Source: Acinetobacter sp. GSS19 (GTDB taxonomy: Bacteria; Pseudomonadota; Gammaproteobacteria; Pseudomonadales; Moraxellaceae). Taken from it: a DNA stretch of 64,000 nt. Made by a program: the position numbers and the translations under genes. The notes under the pieces were generated by a model, which saw only the letters and a program-made list of their open reading frames with translations, did no database searches and was not told where the DNA came from. This document shows, piece after piece, positions 1 to 9,086 of the stretch; the stretch's first letter is position 1; every line of letters begins with the position of its first letter. The stretch is taken from positions 2,480,001-2,544,000 of the forward strand of contig NZ_CP117520.1 in NCBI RefSeq assembly GCF_028621895.1. The letters run 5' to 3'.

Positions 1-112
1 CTTGTATACATAAGTGAATCTGTTGATTAAAGCATAAAAAGATTTCAGCGAAATCACCTTGAATGTAACTGAAGCAAATAAATGTGAGAAATTATTTTTG
101 AGTGATGGGCAT

Positions 113-146
113 AAAAAAAAGAAGGATAGTTATCCTTCTTTTTTAA
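113..146 (-). terminator. Rho-independent terminator of the DUF1328 gene
   Basis: A perfect stem (GAAGGATA / TATCCTTC) with a two-base loop is flanked by an A-run on the left and a T-run on the right. It lies just downstream of the small minus-strand gene and would work in both directions. Confidence 0.8.
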
Positions 147-168
147 ATAACACGCTGCGAGGTAGGGT

Positions 169-327
169 TTAGACCCTACCACGAGAAACAAAGCCGACAA
201 TCGCAAGGATGACCGCGATGACCAACAATACCACGGCAAAATCTTTGGATAAGCCTGCCACACCACCAAAACCTAGCAGACTTGCAATCAGTGCAATCAC
301 AGCAAAAATAATAGCCCAACGAAACAT
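169..327 (-). CDS. DUF1328 family small membrane protein
   Basis: A 52-residue, very hydrophobic protein that begins [16 protein letters not shown] and ends GFVSRGRV. It has two predicted membrane helices separated by a glycine-rich turn ([12 protein letters not shown]). This is the pattern of the DUF1328/YtjA family of short inner-membrane proteins, whose function is not established. The ATG is at 327. The gene stands alone and is followed by a strong hairpin terminator. The length matches the family. Confidence 0.85.
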   Translation of the reverse strand: MFRWAIIFAVIALIASLLGFGGVAGLSKDFAVVLLVIAVILAIVGFVSRGRV

Positions 328-484
328 GGCGTATCTCCATATTTTTATTAATGTAAATTCAGTATAGGCACGAGGTTATGCACCCGATATGAGCTTTTTG
401 TTTATAAAGTATCCGTTTTATAAAGATAAGTGAGCAATTTGTAAGAGGGGTTAAGTGCACTGGAACACGCTCAGAAGAGGGTGG

Positions 485-503
485 AACTGCTATAATCGCT
501 GCT
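485..503 (+). promoter_or_regulatory. Extended -10 promoter
   Basis: TATAAT at 491-496 is preceded by TGC, giving a TGnTATAAT extended -10 element. A start of transcription near 503 leaves about 18-24 bases before the ATGs at 521/527. This argues against the longer reading frame that begins at 455. Confidence 0.5.
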
Positions 504-520
504 TTGATGTCTTGATCTAC

Positions 521-979
521 ATGCCCATGTCCAGCCCACTTCGTCCACAATTCTGGAAAAAATATACCCTCGAACAGCTGAATGATGCTGAGTGGGAAGC
601 CCTGTGTGATGGCTGTGGTTTATGCTGTCTGGTCAAGCTAGAAGATGAAGACACCGCAGAGGTGGCTTATACCAAGGTGGCGTGTAAACTCTTGGATTGC
701 CAGACCGCCCGTTGTCAGGACTATGTACAGCGGCAGCAACAGGTACCTGACTGTATACAGCTAACCCCGGAAAAATTAGCCACCATTCACTGGTTACCCC
801 CAAGCTGCGCTTATCGGCGCCTGAACGAAGGTAAAAATCTGCCTTCCTGGCATTACCTCAATACCGGTTCTCGACAGAGTGTCATTAAGGCCAAGAAATC
901 GGCAGCTGGACGTTGTATTCCGGAAAATACAATCAACGAAGAAGACATCGAAGACTACGTAGTGCGTTGGGTACGTTAA
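521..979 (+). CDS. YcgN/YkgJ-like zinc- or iron-chelating cysteine cluster protein
   Basis: A 152-residue protein starting MPMSSPLRPQFWKKY. It has the CDGCGLCC cysteine cluster near residues 29-36, later cysteines (ACKLLDCQTARCQDY, CAYRRL) and a conserved block around residues 100-130 (PEKLATIHWLPPSCAY). This is the signature of the UPF0260/YcgN family, whose cysteines are thought to bind a metal; the cellular role is unknown. The first ATG of the open frame (455) lies upstream of the extended -10 promoter, so 521 (or 527) is the better start. A monocistronic gene ahead of rarA. Confidence 0.82.
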   Translation: MPMSSPLRPQFWKKYTLEQLNDAEWEALCDGCGLCCLVKLEDEDTAEVAYTKVACKLLDCQTARCQDYVQRQQQVPDCIQLTPEKLATIHWLPPSCAYRRLNEGKNLPSWHYLNTGSRQSVIKAKKSAAGRCIPENTINEEDIEDYVVRWVR

Positions 980-1091
980 CCCTTTACAGTCAAGGCGTCT
1001 ATTGGGATGCTAACAGCTTCGGGCTTTGCACCATTTGCGATTGTAGATTCGCCCATAACAAAATAGACTAATCCTATCGCCAGCACGAATC

Positions 1092-2372
1092 ATGACCATG
1101 TCAGATACTCATATTCCATTGCCTGAACGTTTACGCCCTCGTGATTTATCGGAAATTATCGGGCAGGAGCATTTGCTGGGTGCACAGGCACCATTACGAC
1201 AAATGATCGATCAGGGGCATTTGCCTTCGATTATTTTCTGGGGGCCGCCTGGGGTGGGGAAAACCACAATTGCTTTGCTGCTGGCCCAAGCGGTTGATCG
1301 TCCTTTTGTCAGCCTGTCCGCGTTAAATACCGGCGTAAAGGAACTGCGCGAAGTGATTGCTGAGAGTGGTGATTTACTGACGCCTGTGGTGTTTATCGAT
1401 GAGATTCACCGTTTTAATAAATCCCAGCAGGACGCCTTACTGAATGCTGTCGAGAAAGGCAAAATTACCCTGATTGGCGCCACGACCGAAAACCCTTCTT
1501 TCGAAGTAAACAGTGCGTTGTTGTCACGTTGCCAAGTTTATACTTTAAACAGTTTGGATGCGGAAGCAATCCAGACCTTGTTGAATAAGGCCCTGCAAAA
1601 TGATGCTTTTCTGAAAGAACGTTATATCCAGATTGAGGAATACGACGCGCTTATTCAGTTTGCGGCGGGAGACGCACGTAAGGCACTGAATCTGTTAGAT
1701 CTGATTGCTAGCACCTTTGAACCCGATATGGAAAACCACATTACGAATGCGATTGTGGTGAAAGTTGCGCAGCAGAATATTGCCCGTTATGACAAGTCGG
1801 GTGAGCAGCATTACGATCTGGCATCGGCATTTATCAAATCGATTCGTGGCAGTGATCCAGATGCTACCTTGTACTGGATGGCTCGCATGCTGAAAGGCGG
1901 CGAAGATCCGGTTTTTATTGCGCGCCGTATGCTGATTGCCGCCTCTGAAGATATTGGTAATTCCAATCCAAACGCTTTATTGCTGGCAGGCGAGTGCTTC
2001 CGTTCCGTACAGGCAGTGGGGATGCCGGAAGCACGGATTATTCTGGGTCAGACCGCCGTGTATCTGGCGACCAGCCCGAAAAGTAACAGTACCTACCTGG
2101 CGATTAACCGTGCCTTGGTACTCGCAGAGAAAACAGCCAATTTACCGGTACCGTTACATTTGCGCAATGCACCTACCAAACTGATGAAACAGCAAGGTTA
2201 CGGCACAGATTATCTGTATCCTCATGACTATCCGGAGCACTTTGTACTGCAAGAGTATCTACCGCCTGAACTGCAAGGTACCAAGCTGTATGAGTCAGCA
2301 CGAAACAAACGTGAAGTTGAAGCTGAACGTTTGCAACAGCGTCGTTGGATGCAGCAGCAACAGCAGCAATAA
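1092..2372 (+). CDS. rarA: Replication-associated recombination protein A (RarA/MgsA), AAA ATPase
   Basis: A 426-residue clamp-loader-like AAA+ ATPase that acts at stalled replication forks. Walker A is GPPGVGKT at residues 51-58 and Walker B is FIDEIHRF near 101-108. Sensor motif [19 protein letters not shown] follows, and the C-terminal MgsA/tetramerisation domain contains [19 protein letters not shown] and [10 protein letters not shown]. Length and domain order match E. coli RarA. The C-terminus ends in a run of glutamines (CAG repeats), which could vary in length. The gene appears single; nothing suggests an operon with its neighbours. Confidence 0.96.
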   Translation: MTMSDTHIPLPERLRPRDLSEIIGQEHLLGAQAPLRQMIDQGHLPSIIFWGPPGVGKTTIALLLAQAVDRPFVSLSALNTGVKELREVIAESGDLLTPVVFIDEIHRFNKSQQDALLNAVEKGKITLIGATTENPSFEVNSALLSRCQVYTLNSLDAEAIQTLLNKALQNDAFLKERYIQIEEYDALIQFAAGDARKALNLLDLIASTFEPDMENHITNAIVVKVAQQNIARYDKSGEQHYDLASAFIKSIRGSDPDATLYWMARMLKGGEDPVFIARRMLIAASEDIGNSNPNALLLAGECFRSVQAVGMPEARIILGQTAVYLATSPKSNSTYLAINRALVLAEKTANLPVPLHLRNAPTKLMKQQGYGTDYLYPHDYPEHFVLQEYLPPELQGTKLYESARNKREVEAERLQQRRWMQQQQQQ

Positions 2373-2574
2373 AAGAGCTTCTATGCGGAGGTGGGCATGA
2401 TCTGTTGGACTCAAATCCCGCCCCTCCACGCCCAGATCGCGACAAAAAATGTAAATTGCAAAACGTAATTCTTACAAAAGGATAATAATTAGACACATTT
2501 GAGTGCTGCTTTTTTAAGATTCATTTCAGTTTCGAGCCGAATACTCGTTTGCATCGGGTATAAGGATGGTTCGA

Positions 2575-3243
2575 ATGACCTTATTCAAACAGCAGTTTCC
2601 AATCGAGTTTCAAGATCGAGAAAAGCGCTTTAAGGTCTATTTTGTGGATCAGGCACATTTTCTGCGAAATGATTGTGAACATTTTATTCAACAACGTTTT
2701 CAGGCGATTTATCACGCCAATATTCATCAATTTTTACCTTATTTTTTAGCGATTTTTGATCAGAACAATAGCTGTCAGGCGGTGGTCGGATTACGTTTCG
2801 CCACAGAGCCAGCACTTTTTTTAGAACAATATTTAGATCAACCGATTCAAAATATTATTAGTGAAAAAACCGGTAAATCCTTTGCACGTCCACAGATGGT
2901 TGAAGTTGGGAATTTATCGGGCATCCATCATGGTAGTTCCAGACTGATCATTATTTTTCTTACCTGGTTACTGGCTCATAATCATTATCAATGGGTGGCG
3001 TTTACTGGGCATCATCACCTGATCAATAGTTTTAAGAAACTCGGCTTGAGCCCACTCGCCTTACAGGATGCTGATCCTGCACGTTTGGAGCAGGGGCAGC
3101 AGGATTGGGGGAACTATTATTCTTTTCAGCCGCATGTTTTTGCTGCGGACGTGAAGCAATGTGCGCTTAACCTCAATCAATTAGGCGTATTTCCTTTACT
3201 GGGTTTAGCAGCTTTTGAGGAGAATATTGATGATGTCGCCTGA
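2575..3243 (+). CDS. Thermostable hemolysin (T_hemolysin) family protein, first gene of a four-gene cluster
   Basis: A 222-residue protein of the T_hemolysin family (PF12261), whose fold is related to GNAT/LuxI-type acyltransferases. Visible family features are the central block MVEVGNLSGIHHGSSRLIIIF near residues 116-136 and FTGHHHLINSFKKLGL near 145-160. No signal peptide or membrane helix is seen, so the name hemolysin is probably misleading; an acyl-transfer role is an inference. An ATG at 2566 is possible, but AAGG directly abuts it and sits at proper distance from 2575. The end overlaps the start of the ligase gene, which shows tight operon coupling. Confidence 0.8.
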   Translation: MTLFKQQFPIEFQDREKRFKVYFVDQAHFLRNDCEHFIQQRFQAIYHANIHQFLPYFLAIFDQNNSCQAVVGLRFATEPALFLEQYLDQPIQNIISEKTGKSFARPQMVEVGNLSGIHHGSSRLIIIFLTWLLAHNHYQWVAFTGHHHLINSFKKLGLSPLALQDADPARLEQGQQDWGNYYSFQPHVFAADVKQCALNLNQLGVFPLLGLAAFEENIDDVA

Positions 3244-4684
3244 GGTGAAACAATTTATTGCCCAATTGCAGCAATACCAACAACAACAGCCACAAGCGAT
3301 TGCCTTACAGGATCAGACCCAGCAGGTGAATTATGCCACCTTGTTGCAGGAGGTTTTTGATCGTCAGCGCAAACTGGAGCAGGCTCAGGTTGGTACAGTT
3401 GCGCTGTATCTAGAGAATTCAGTCGATTTTATGTTGTGGGATTTGGCTTTATTACTGGCCGACATTCCTAGCATTTTGTTGCCGCCATTTTTCTCAGCTT
3501 CACAATTACAGTATTGTCTGGACATTTCTCAAGCTGATACGGTGATTGCACCTGCGGACTTTTTTCTGTTTGAAGCCGAGAATGTATTTATCCATGCAGG
3601 CGAGTTCTGGAAACGGCAGACGTGTTCTTCCGTTGAACTCCCTGAAGGCACTCAGAAACTGACGTTTACTTCCGGAACCACAGGACAGCCGAAAGCGGTT
3701 TGTTTAAGTAGCGGACAGATTCTACGTGTGGCAAAAGCCTTAAGTGAAGCGATTACCCCGAATGATCCGCAACATCATTTGGCGATCATGCCACTTGCGG
3801 TCTTACTCGAAAATATTGGCTGTTATGCCATTTTACTTCGTGGTGGTTCGGTTGAATTGGCACCAGCAGCGGTATTGGGCTTGCAAGGTGCAAGCGGACT
3901 GAACCTCGCACAATTTAGTCGGTATTTGCAGCAGTCCAAACCGCATAGCCTAATTCTGGTGCCACAAATTTTGAGTGCCTTAGTTCAGGCAATACACAAC
4001 AACACTTTAAATCCACAAGATTTCCGCTTTGTTGCGGTGGGCGGTGGGCATGTCAATCCCGAACTTTTGGCTCAGGCCAAAGCCTGTGGTCTGCCAGTTT
4101 TTGAAGGATATGGCCTATCTGAATGTGCTTCGGTGGTGGCGCTGAATACCTTGCAACAAAGTAAAGCGGGCAGTGTCGGTAAACCTTTACCGCATGTGCA
4201 GGTCAAAATTGCGGAAGATGGAGAAATTCTGGTGGCGGGCAACCGCTGTCTGGGCTATCTGAATGCTGAAAATCAACCGGATGCCTATTGGCCAACCGGA
4301 GATTTGGGTCATTTTGATCAAGAGGGCTATTTATATATTCACGGCCGGAAAAAACATCAGTTTATTACTAGTTTTGGTCGTAACGTCAATCCGGAATGGG
4401 TGGAAAGCTTGTTGAGCCAAACCGGTGTGATTGCCCAAGCCTTCGTTTATGGAGAGGCCTTGCCGGAAAACTATGCCTTGCTTTGGCCTGTTAAAGCCAA
4501 TGCCACCGATCAGGAGATTGCCCAAGTGGTTGAGCGTGCAAATGCCCAGCTTCCTGACTATGCCCAGATCAAGCATTGGATCCGCTTGGCTGAACCTTTT
4601 AGTCCTCACAACCAGCTCGCGACCTCTAATGGACGGCTCAAACGTGAGGCGATTGTCCAACGCTTTCAACATAATTTTATTTAA
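3230..4684 (+). CDS. AMP-binding acyl ligase (acyl-CoA synthetase/adenylating enzyme)
   Basis: A 484-residue member of the ANL superfamily that would activate a carboxylic acid as acyl-AMP. The P-loop FTSGTTGQPK is near residues 146-155. FEGYGLSECASVVALN (A5 motif) and YWPTGDLGHF (A7) follow. The C-terminal domain has GRKKHQFITSFGRNVNP and ends SNGRLKRE, containing the expected lysine. It is shorter than typical fatty-acyl-CoA synthetases. The start at 3230 has GAGGAG seven bases upstream, and the gene overlaps the T_hemolysin gene by 14 bases. The substrate cannot be read from the sequence; the neighbours suggest a lipid-like acid. Confidence 0.85.
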   Translation: MMSPEVKQFIAQLQQYQQQQPQAIALQDQTQQVNYATLLQEVFDRQRKLEQAQVGTVALYLENSVDFMLWDLALLLADIPSILLPPFFSASQLQYCLDISQADTVIAPADFFLFEAENVFIHAGEFWKRQTCSSVELPEGTQKLTFTSGTTGQPKAVCLSSGQILRVAKALSEAITPNDPQHHLAIMPLAVLLENIGCYAILLRGGSVELAPAAVLGLQGASGLNLAQFSRYLQQSKPHSLILVPQILSALVQAIHNNTLNPQDFRFVAVGGGHVNPELLAQAKACGLPVFEGYGLSECASVVALNTLQQSKAGSVGKPLPHVQVKIAEDGEILVAGNRCLGYLNAENQPDAYWPTGDLGHFDQEGYLYIHGRKKHQFITSFGRNVNPEWVESLLSQTGVIAQAFVYGEALPENYALLWPVKANATDQEIAQVVERANAQLPDYAQIKHWIRLAEPFSPHNQLATSNGRLKREAIVQRFQHNFI

Positions 4685-4697
4685 ATTTAGGAATACA

Positions 4698-5369
4698 ATG
4701 ATGAAATTCTTCGACAAATTACAGCAAGCAACAGCAGAGCAACGTCAAACTCTTTTAGCCACGTCGGTGATTCAAGATGCGCTCAAGTCACAGCTCTCTT
4801 TAGAACAATACTGCGCATTTTTAACCCAAGCTTATCATCATGTGCGTTTTACCGTACCGTTGATGATGGCTGCAGGAGCAAATTTGCCAGAGCGTTTGTC
4901 CTGGTTGCAGCCGGCGATTTGTGAATATATTGAAGAAGAAGCGGGCCATGAACAATGGATCTTAAATGACCTGAAAGCGTGTGGTGTTGATCCCGAACAG
5001 GTCAAAAACAGCCGCCCAAGCTTGCCAATCGAACTGATGGTGGCCTTTTTGTTTGACCAAGTTCGTCGTGTCAATCCAATTGCCCTGTTTGGTATGGTCA
5101 ATGTACTGGAAGGAACCAGTGTATCGGTTGCGACAGAAGCTGCAGATAAAATCCAGCAGCATCTCAAACTGCCGAATCAGGCCTTTAGTTATCTGAAATC
5201 GCATGGCAGTCTGGACATTTCACATATGCAACATTTTGAGAAGTTGATGAATCAGGTCCAAGATGAAAAAGACCAGCAAGACATCATTCACTGTTCAAAA
5301 GTGGTGTTTAAACTTTATACCGAAATGTATGAGCAAGTGCCACAGATCAGCCAACAATTTGCCGCTTAA
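4698..5369 (+). CDS. Haem-oxygenase-like diiron (HDO/TenA-fold) iron-containing redox protein
   Basis: A 223-residue all-helical protein. Candidate metal ligands are present in the order expected for haem-oxygenase-like diiron oxidases: glutamates 79-81 with H84 (EEEAGHEQW), E138 (VLEGTS), and the H-x3-D-x2-H motif H169/D173/H176 (HGSLDISHMQH). Relatives are often annotated as TenA-family regulators, but the carboxylate/histidine set suggests an O2-dependent oxidation chemistry, as known for UndA or SznF. It starts 13 bases after the ligase gene. AGG lies upstream of two adjacent ATGs (4698 and 4701). Not a thiaminase as far as can be seen. Confidence 0.8.
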   Translation: MMKFFDKLQQATAEQRQTLLATSVIQDALKSQLSLEQYCAFLTQAYHHVRFTVPLMMAAGANLPERLSWLQPAICEYIEEEAGHEQWILNDLKACGVDPEQVKNSRPSLPIELMVAFLFDQVRRVNPIALFGMVNVLEGTSVSVATEAADKIQQHLKLPNQAFSYLKSHGSLDISHMQHFEKLMNQVQDEKDQQDIIHCSKVVFKLYTEMYEQVPQISQQFAA

Positions 5370-5380
5370 GGAGTGAGAAT

Positions 5381-6163
5381 ATGCAACTTTCCAAGGCACA
5401 GGTATTACTGACTGGGGCAAGCGGTGGAATCGGTTTAGCACTGTGTGCGGCATTATGCAAAGAAGGTGCTAAAGTCCTTGCGGTGGCTCGTAATACCCAA
5501 GTTTTAGAATCACTGGCTGCACAATATCCGGCACAGCTGGAAATTCTTCAAGCTGATTTATTGCAAGCTACGGATTTGATGAAAGTCGTGGAAATTGCCT
5601 CAAAAAAGGCGAATCTAAATACCTTGATTCATGCGGCGGGGCTTAATCATTTTGCTTTGCTTGAGCACCAATCTGCAGAGCAAATCCAAAAACTGGTCCA
5701 GTTAAATGTCACGACACCGATGATCCTGACATCGGCGTTGATTGAAAAACTGAAAAGTCAACCTGAGGCCAAGATTGTCAATGTGGGGTCAATTTATGGT
5801 TCATTGGGTTTTGCTGGCTACACCAGTTATTGCGCGACCAAATTTGCAGTGCGGGGGTTCTCGGAAGCTTTGCGACGTGAGCTGGCTGACACAGCGGTAC
5901 AGGTGCTTTATGTGGCCCCGCGTGCCACCAAGACCAGTATGAATTCATCTGCTGCCCAACAATTAACGCAAGCGATGGGGGGCAAAGAAGATTCTCCAGA
6001 ATTTGTGGCGAAGAATATTATTCAAGCCATTCAGCAGGATAAACAAAATATTTATCTGGGTTGGCCAGAGCGAGGCTTTGTACTCATTAATTCGATTATG
6101 CCGCATTTAGTGGATCAGGGGGTGAGAAAGCATTTGCCCTTAATCCGCCAGTTGAGTCAGTAA
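5381..6163 (+). CDS. Short-chain dehydrogenase/reductase (SDR), last gene of the cluster
   Basis: A 260-residue classical SDR. The NAD(P)-binding motif TGASGGIG is at residues 11-18, NAAG is replaced by HAAG near 84-87, and the catalytic residues are S137, Y150 and K154 (YTSYCATK). AGGAG lies just before the ATG, eleven bases after the diiron gene. ADLLQ and the A-R-N motif after strand 2 suggest NADP use. Within the cluster it would reduce or oxidise the product of the upstream ligase and oxygenase; this is inferred from context. A strong terminator follows. Confidence 0.88.
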   Translation: MQLSKAQVLLTGASGGIGLALCAALCKEGAKVLAVARNTQVLESLAAQYPAQLEILQADLLQATDLMKVVEIASKKANLNTLIHAAGLNHFALLEHQSAEQIQKLVQLNVTTPMILTSALIEKLKSQPEAKIVNVGSIYGSLGFAGYTSYCATKFAVRGFSEALRRELADTAVQVLYVAPRATKTSMNSSAAQQLTQAMGGKEDSPEFVAKNIIQAIQQDKQNIYLGWPERGFVLINSIMPHLVDQGVRKHLPLIRQLSQ

Positions 6164-6340
6164 AAGTACAATAGAGTAATAGCCAGTTTTTATGCAGAGT
6201 TTTGTTCGAAGATCCGTGAAAACGGGTCTCTTGTCCCATGATGTGGATGGGAAACAAGGTATTTGTCGGCTGTCATCAGTTTGGCAGCTAAATCAGTCTA
6301 TGTAATAGCATATTGAGTTTAATATTATTTTTTTGAATAG

Positions 6341-6371
6341 AAAAAGCCCAACGTCCTGTTGGGCTTTTTCG
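6341..6371 (+). terminator. Terminator after the SDR gene
   Basis: AAAAAGCCCAAC and GTTGGGCTTTTT form a 12-bp stem with a short loop and a T-run. It closes the four-gene cluster that ends at 6163. Confidence 0.9.
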
Positions 6372-6429
6372 TATTTACTGCTTAGGTAGGGCTGCTGTTC
6401 TACCTCACTTTCCTGGTGCTGGAACTTAT

Positions 6430-6723
6430 CGTTATTGTTTTATGTTCCGGAACGTCCTGTTCCTGTATGACTTCATCATAAGTAAAAAACCGCAGCTACC
6501 CTAGCCGCAAAATCCCTAAATCCATGTGCGCCAGGGCGTACAAAAACGGCTAAAAGTTGTCCCGGTTTTATCCGCAGAAATTGGGGATAATTTTTGCCCT
6601 GGGCATCTGATGGAATCAGGAAAAATATAAAATAGACTATTTTTAAACAGATTGACTGACGAGAGATGTCAGAATTGAATATAAAAAAATGACTTGTTTC
6701 TAAATCAGTTTTTCGGGGTTGCG
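6430..6723. repeat. Dispersed intergenic repeat (composite copy)
   Basis: This non-coding stretch between two terminators contains two modules that recur elsewhere in the window. Bases 6441-6475 resemble 21149-21187 (TGTTCCGGAACGTCCTGTTCC-type core). Bases 6601-6723 match the reverse complement of 36711-36836, with shared blocks such as CATCTGATGGAATCAGG, GATGTCAGAATTGA and GACTTGTTTC. Open frames across it are not convincing genes. It looks like a species-level dispersed repeat with whole and partial copies. Confidence 0.7.
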
Positions 6724-6771
6724 TCCTCGATTTCTTATTGCATAGACATTTTAATTGGCGAATAACACAAT

Positions 6772-6803
6772 AAAAAAACCGAGTCATTCGACTCGGTTTT
6801 TTT
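6772..6803 (-). terminator. Terminator of purC
   Basis: AAAAAAACCGAGT / ACTCGGTTTTTTT form a stem with a four-base loop just downstream of the purC stop. It can act in both directions. Confidence 0.9.
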
Positions 6804-6820
6804 ATTTGAAGCAATTCAGA

Positions 6821-7540
6821 TTAGATATCTGAAAGGTCGATGCCGATACGGGCAGCCACTTCTTCATATGCTTCAACCACACCGCCTAAACCTTGACGGA
6901 AACGGTCTTTATCGAGTTTTTTCTTGGTGTCTTTATCCCACAAACGGCAACCGTCTGGAGAGAATTCATCACCCAATACGATACGGTCGTGAAACACACC
7001 GAATTCAAGTTTAAAGTCAACAAGTAGCATGTTGCCTTTGTCGAACAAATCTTTGAGCACTTCGTTCACTTTATAAGTGAGATCTTTCATTTGAGCCAAC
7101 TGTTCAGCTGTTGCCCAACCTAAAGCAATTGCTTGAGATTCGTTGACCATTGGATCGCCCAACGCATCATCTTTAAAGAACAATTCAAATGTCGGTGGGG
7201 TCAGTTCTTTACCTTCTTCTACACCAAGACGTCGGCACAATGAACCCGCAGCATAATTACGGATGACACATTCAACCGGAATCATTTTAAGTTTTTTCAC
7301 TAACACTTCGTTTGGTGTTAGCAGTTTCTCAAAGTGAGTTTCGATACCCGCTGCTGCCAGTTTTTCCATGATGAAGGCATTGAAGCGGTTGTTCACCTTG
7401 CCTTTGCGATCTAGTTGTTCGATCTTTTCGCCATTGAACGCAGAGGCATCATCACGAAAGACTAAAATCAGGTGGTCGGCAGAGTCTGTTTCATAAACAG
7501 ATTTTGCTTTACCAGTATAGAGCAAGGCTTGTTTTAACAT
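6821..7540 (-). CDS. purC: Phosphoribosylaminoimidazole-succinocarboxamide synthase (SAICAR synthetase)
   Basis: A 239-residue enzyme of de novo purine synthesis that ligates aspartate to CAIR with ATP. The N-terminal nucleotide-binding loop YTGKAKSVY (8-16), [11 protein letters not shown] (29-39), [10 protein letters not shown] and the C-terminal [12 protein letters not shown] block are all present. An in-frame start further upstream (7585) adds 15 residues that do not belong to the family; the ATG at 7540 has AAGG upstream. It is the last gene of the dapA-bamC-purC set, the same order as in E. coli. Confidence 0.97.
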   Translation of the reverse strand: MLKQALLYTGKAKSVYETDSADHLILVFRDDASAFNGEKIEQLDRKGKVNNRFNAFIMEKLAAAGIETHFEKLLTPNEVLVKKLKMIPVECVIRNYAAGSLCRRLGVEEGKELTPPTFELFFKDDALGDPMVNESQAIALGWATAEQLAQMKDLTYKVNEVLKDLFDKGNMLLVDFKLEFGVFHDRIVLGDEFSPDGCRLWDKDTKKKLDKDRFRQGLGGVVEAYEEVAARIGIDLSDI

Positions 7541-7572
7541 GGGGGAACCTTTTTCAAAAATATGCCTAATGA

Positions 7573-8172
7573 CTAGGCTGGCCAATTTTGATAAATCTGG
7601 GCTAGCAATTCCGCAGCTTTTTCGCGCTCGGCAAAACTGTTGTCAACATTGAAGACCGCTAGATTATGACTTGAACCAACAGACGTCAGTCTTAACACAT
7701 AGGTTTGGTTATCGAGCTTCAGGGTGACTTCATACCCATTTTTGCTTTGGCCAACGATGGTATAGTTAAGGCTACTGAGGGTGGCAAGTGTATATTGCCA
7801 AATTGTAGCAGAATTTCCTTCGATTTTAAGCAACGGATTTTGATTTCCGTCGGTGACCAGCTGCGGACGCCCAACCGTATCATTCTGTTCAGATACGGTA
7901 TTGTTGATTTGTGCAGCATTTGGACGTGGCATTTCAAAACGGTTGCCGCGTGCATTGCTGTAGTTTGGAGCATTCTGTAACGCCAGTGGTTCGACCAGTG
8001 GCGCAGGGTACAATGGTGTCACTGGCCGCACTAACGCACCTTCAGGATATTTTAGCGGTTCAAGTGTTGTGGTGTATTTGTAATCCAGCGAGCCGTTATT
8101 AATGGCCAGATGACTACAACCCGCTAAGCTAAAAACTGAAAGTGCAAGGGTTAAACCAGTACGTAATTGCAT
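7573..8172 (-). CDS. bamC: BamC/NlpB-like lipoprotein
   Basis: A 199-residue lipoprotein with a signal peptide ending in the lipobox LAGC (C19). A proline-rich N-terminal part is followed by a single helix-grip-like domain (residues 110-195: [36 protein letters not shown]). It lies between dapA and purC, the position of bamC in gamma-proteobacteria, where the product is an accessory subunit of the outer-membrane assembly machine. It is much shorter than E. coli BamC (344 residues), with one C-terminal domain only, as is usual in Acinetobacter. Function by synteny and architecture. Confidence 0.8.
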   Translation of the reverse strand: MQLRTGLTLALSVFSLAGCSHLAINNGSLDYKYTTTLEPLKYPEGALVRPVTPLYPAPLVEPLALQNAPNYSNARGNRFEMPRPNAAQINNTVSEQNDTVGRPQLVTDGNQNPLLKIEGNSATIWQYTLATLSSLNYTIVGQSKNGYEVTLKLDNQTYVLRLTSVGSSHNLAVFNVDNSFAEREKAAELLAQIYQNWPA

Positions 8173-8189
8173 AATGTTGTGCTCTTATA

Positions 8190-9086
8190 TTAAATCACAC
8201 CTGCGGCCTGAAGCGCTTCGCGTAATGGTGTGCGGTATTGTTCTGCAAGTGGCGTCAATGGTAGACGGATGCCGGTACCAATCATGCCCATTTCATGGAG
8301 TGCCCATTTCACCGGAATCGGGTTGGATTCACAAAATAGAATATTGTGTAAATTTGCAACCTTATTATTCAGTTCTTCTGCCAGAGTGGCATTTCCTGCA
8401 AGCGCAGCAGCACAGATCTCGCTCATGATTTTTGGCACAATGTTGGCAGTCACAGAAATGTTGCCTTTCGCGCCTAATCCCATCAATTGATATGCCGTGG
8501 CGTCATCACCTGAGTAAACGGTCATGCTCTTGCCTTGTAGGCCTTTGATCAGTTGCTGGCCACGCGGAACATCACCAGTAGCATCTTTAATCCCGATGAT
8601 TTGTGGAATATCGGCCAAACGGATCACGGTTTCATTCAGCATATCTACACCGGTACGGCCTGGTACATTGTACAGAATCTGTGGGAGATCAACGGCTTCC
8701 GCAATGGCTTTATAATGCTGGTATAAGCCTTCTTGGGTCGGTTTGTTATAATAAGGTGTCACTAAAAGTGCAGCATCCGCGCCCAGTTGTTTTGCTTCTT
8801 GAGTCAGTTCAATCGCTTCATGGGTTGAGTTGGCACCCGTACCGGCAATGACCGGGATACGTTTGTTGGCCACACGAATGATTTCTTTGATCACTTGGGT
8901 GTGTTCAGCCATGCTTAAGGTAGAGGCTTCGCCTGTGGTACCTACCGCGACAATACTGTTGGTGCCTTGCTCAATATGCCATTCGACCAGCTTCTCGAGA
9001 CCCTTCCAATCTACGCTGCCATCTTCGAACATAGGGGTGACGATTGCGACAATTGAGCCTTGAATGGTCTGTGCTTGCTGAGTCAT
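8190..9086 (-). CDS. dapA: 4-hydroxy-tetrahydrodipicolinate synthase
   Basis: A 298-residue class I aldolase that condenses pyruvate with aspartate semialdehyde in lysine and diaminopimelate synthesis. The substrate loop GTTGE (49-53), catalytic Y139 (LYNVPGRTG) and Schiff-base K167 (GIKDATGD) are present. Length is normal. It is the first gene of the minus-strand set with the bamC-like gene and purC, 17 bases apart. Confidence 0.97.
   Translation of the reverse strand: MTQQAQTIQGSIVAIVTPMFEDGSVDWKGLEKLVEWHIEQGTNSIVAVGTTGEASTLSMAEHTQVIKEIIRVANKRIPVIAGTGANSTHEAIELTQEAKQLGADAALLVTPYYNKPTQEGLYQHYKAIAEAVDLPQILYNVPGRTGVDMLNETVIRLADIPQIIGIKDATGDVPRGQQLIKGLQGKSMTVYSGDDATAYQLMGLGAKGNISVTANIVPKIMSEICAAALAGNATLAEELNNKVANLHNILFCESNPIPVKWALHEMGMIGTGIRLPLTPLAEQYRTPLREALQAAGVI

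Noticed and set aside
1936..2496. Open frames inside and behind rarA on both strands
   Set aside because: They overlap the well-supported rarA frame or consist of low-complexity, codon-unlike sequence; no ribosome sites.
2566..2574. ATG at 2566 as the start of the T_hemolysin gene
   Set aside because: AAGG touches this ATG directly, which leaves no spacer; the ATG at 2575 has the normal distance. It cannot be excluded completely.
6476..6814. A 112-residue minus-strand open frame downstream of purC
   Set aside because: It runs through the purC terminator and the dispersed repeat, starts inside the terminator region, and parallel copies of the repeat do not keep the frame open. It is a chance frame.
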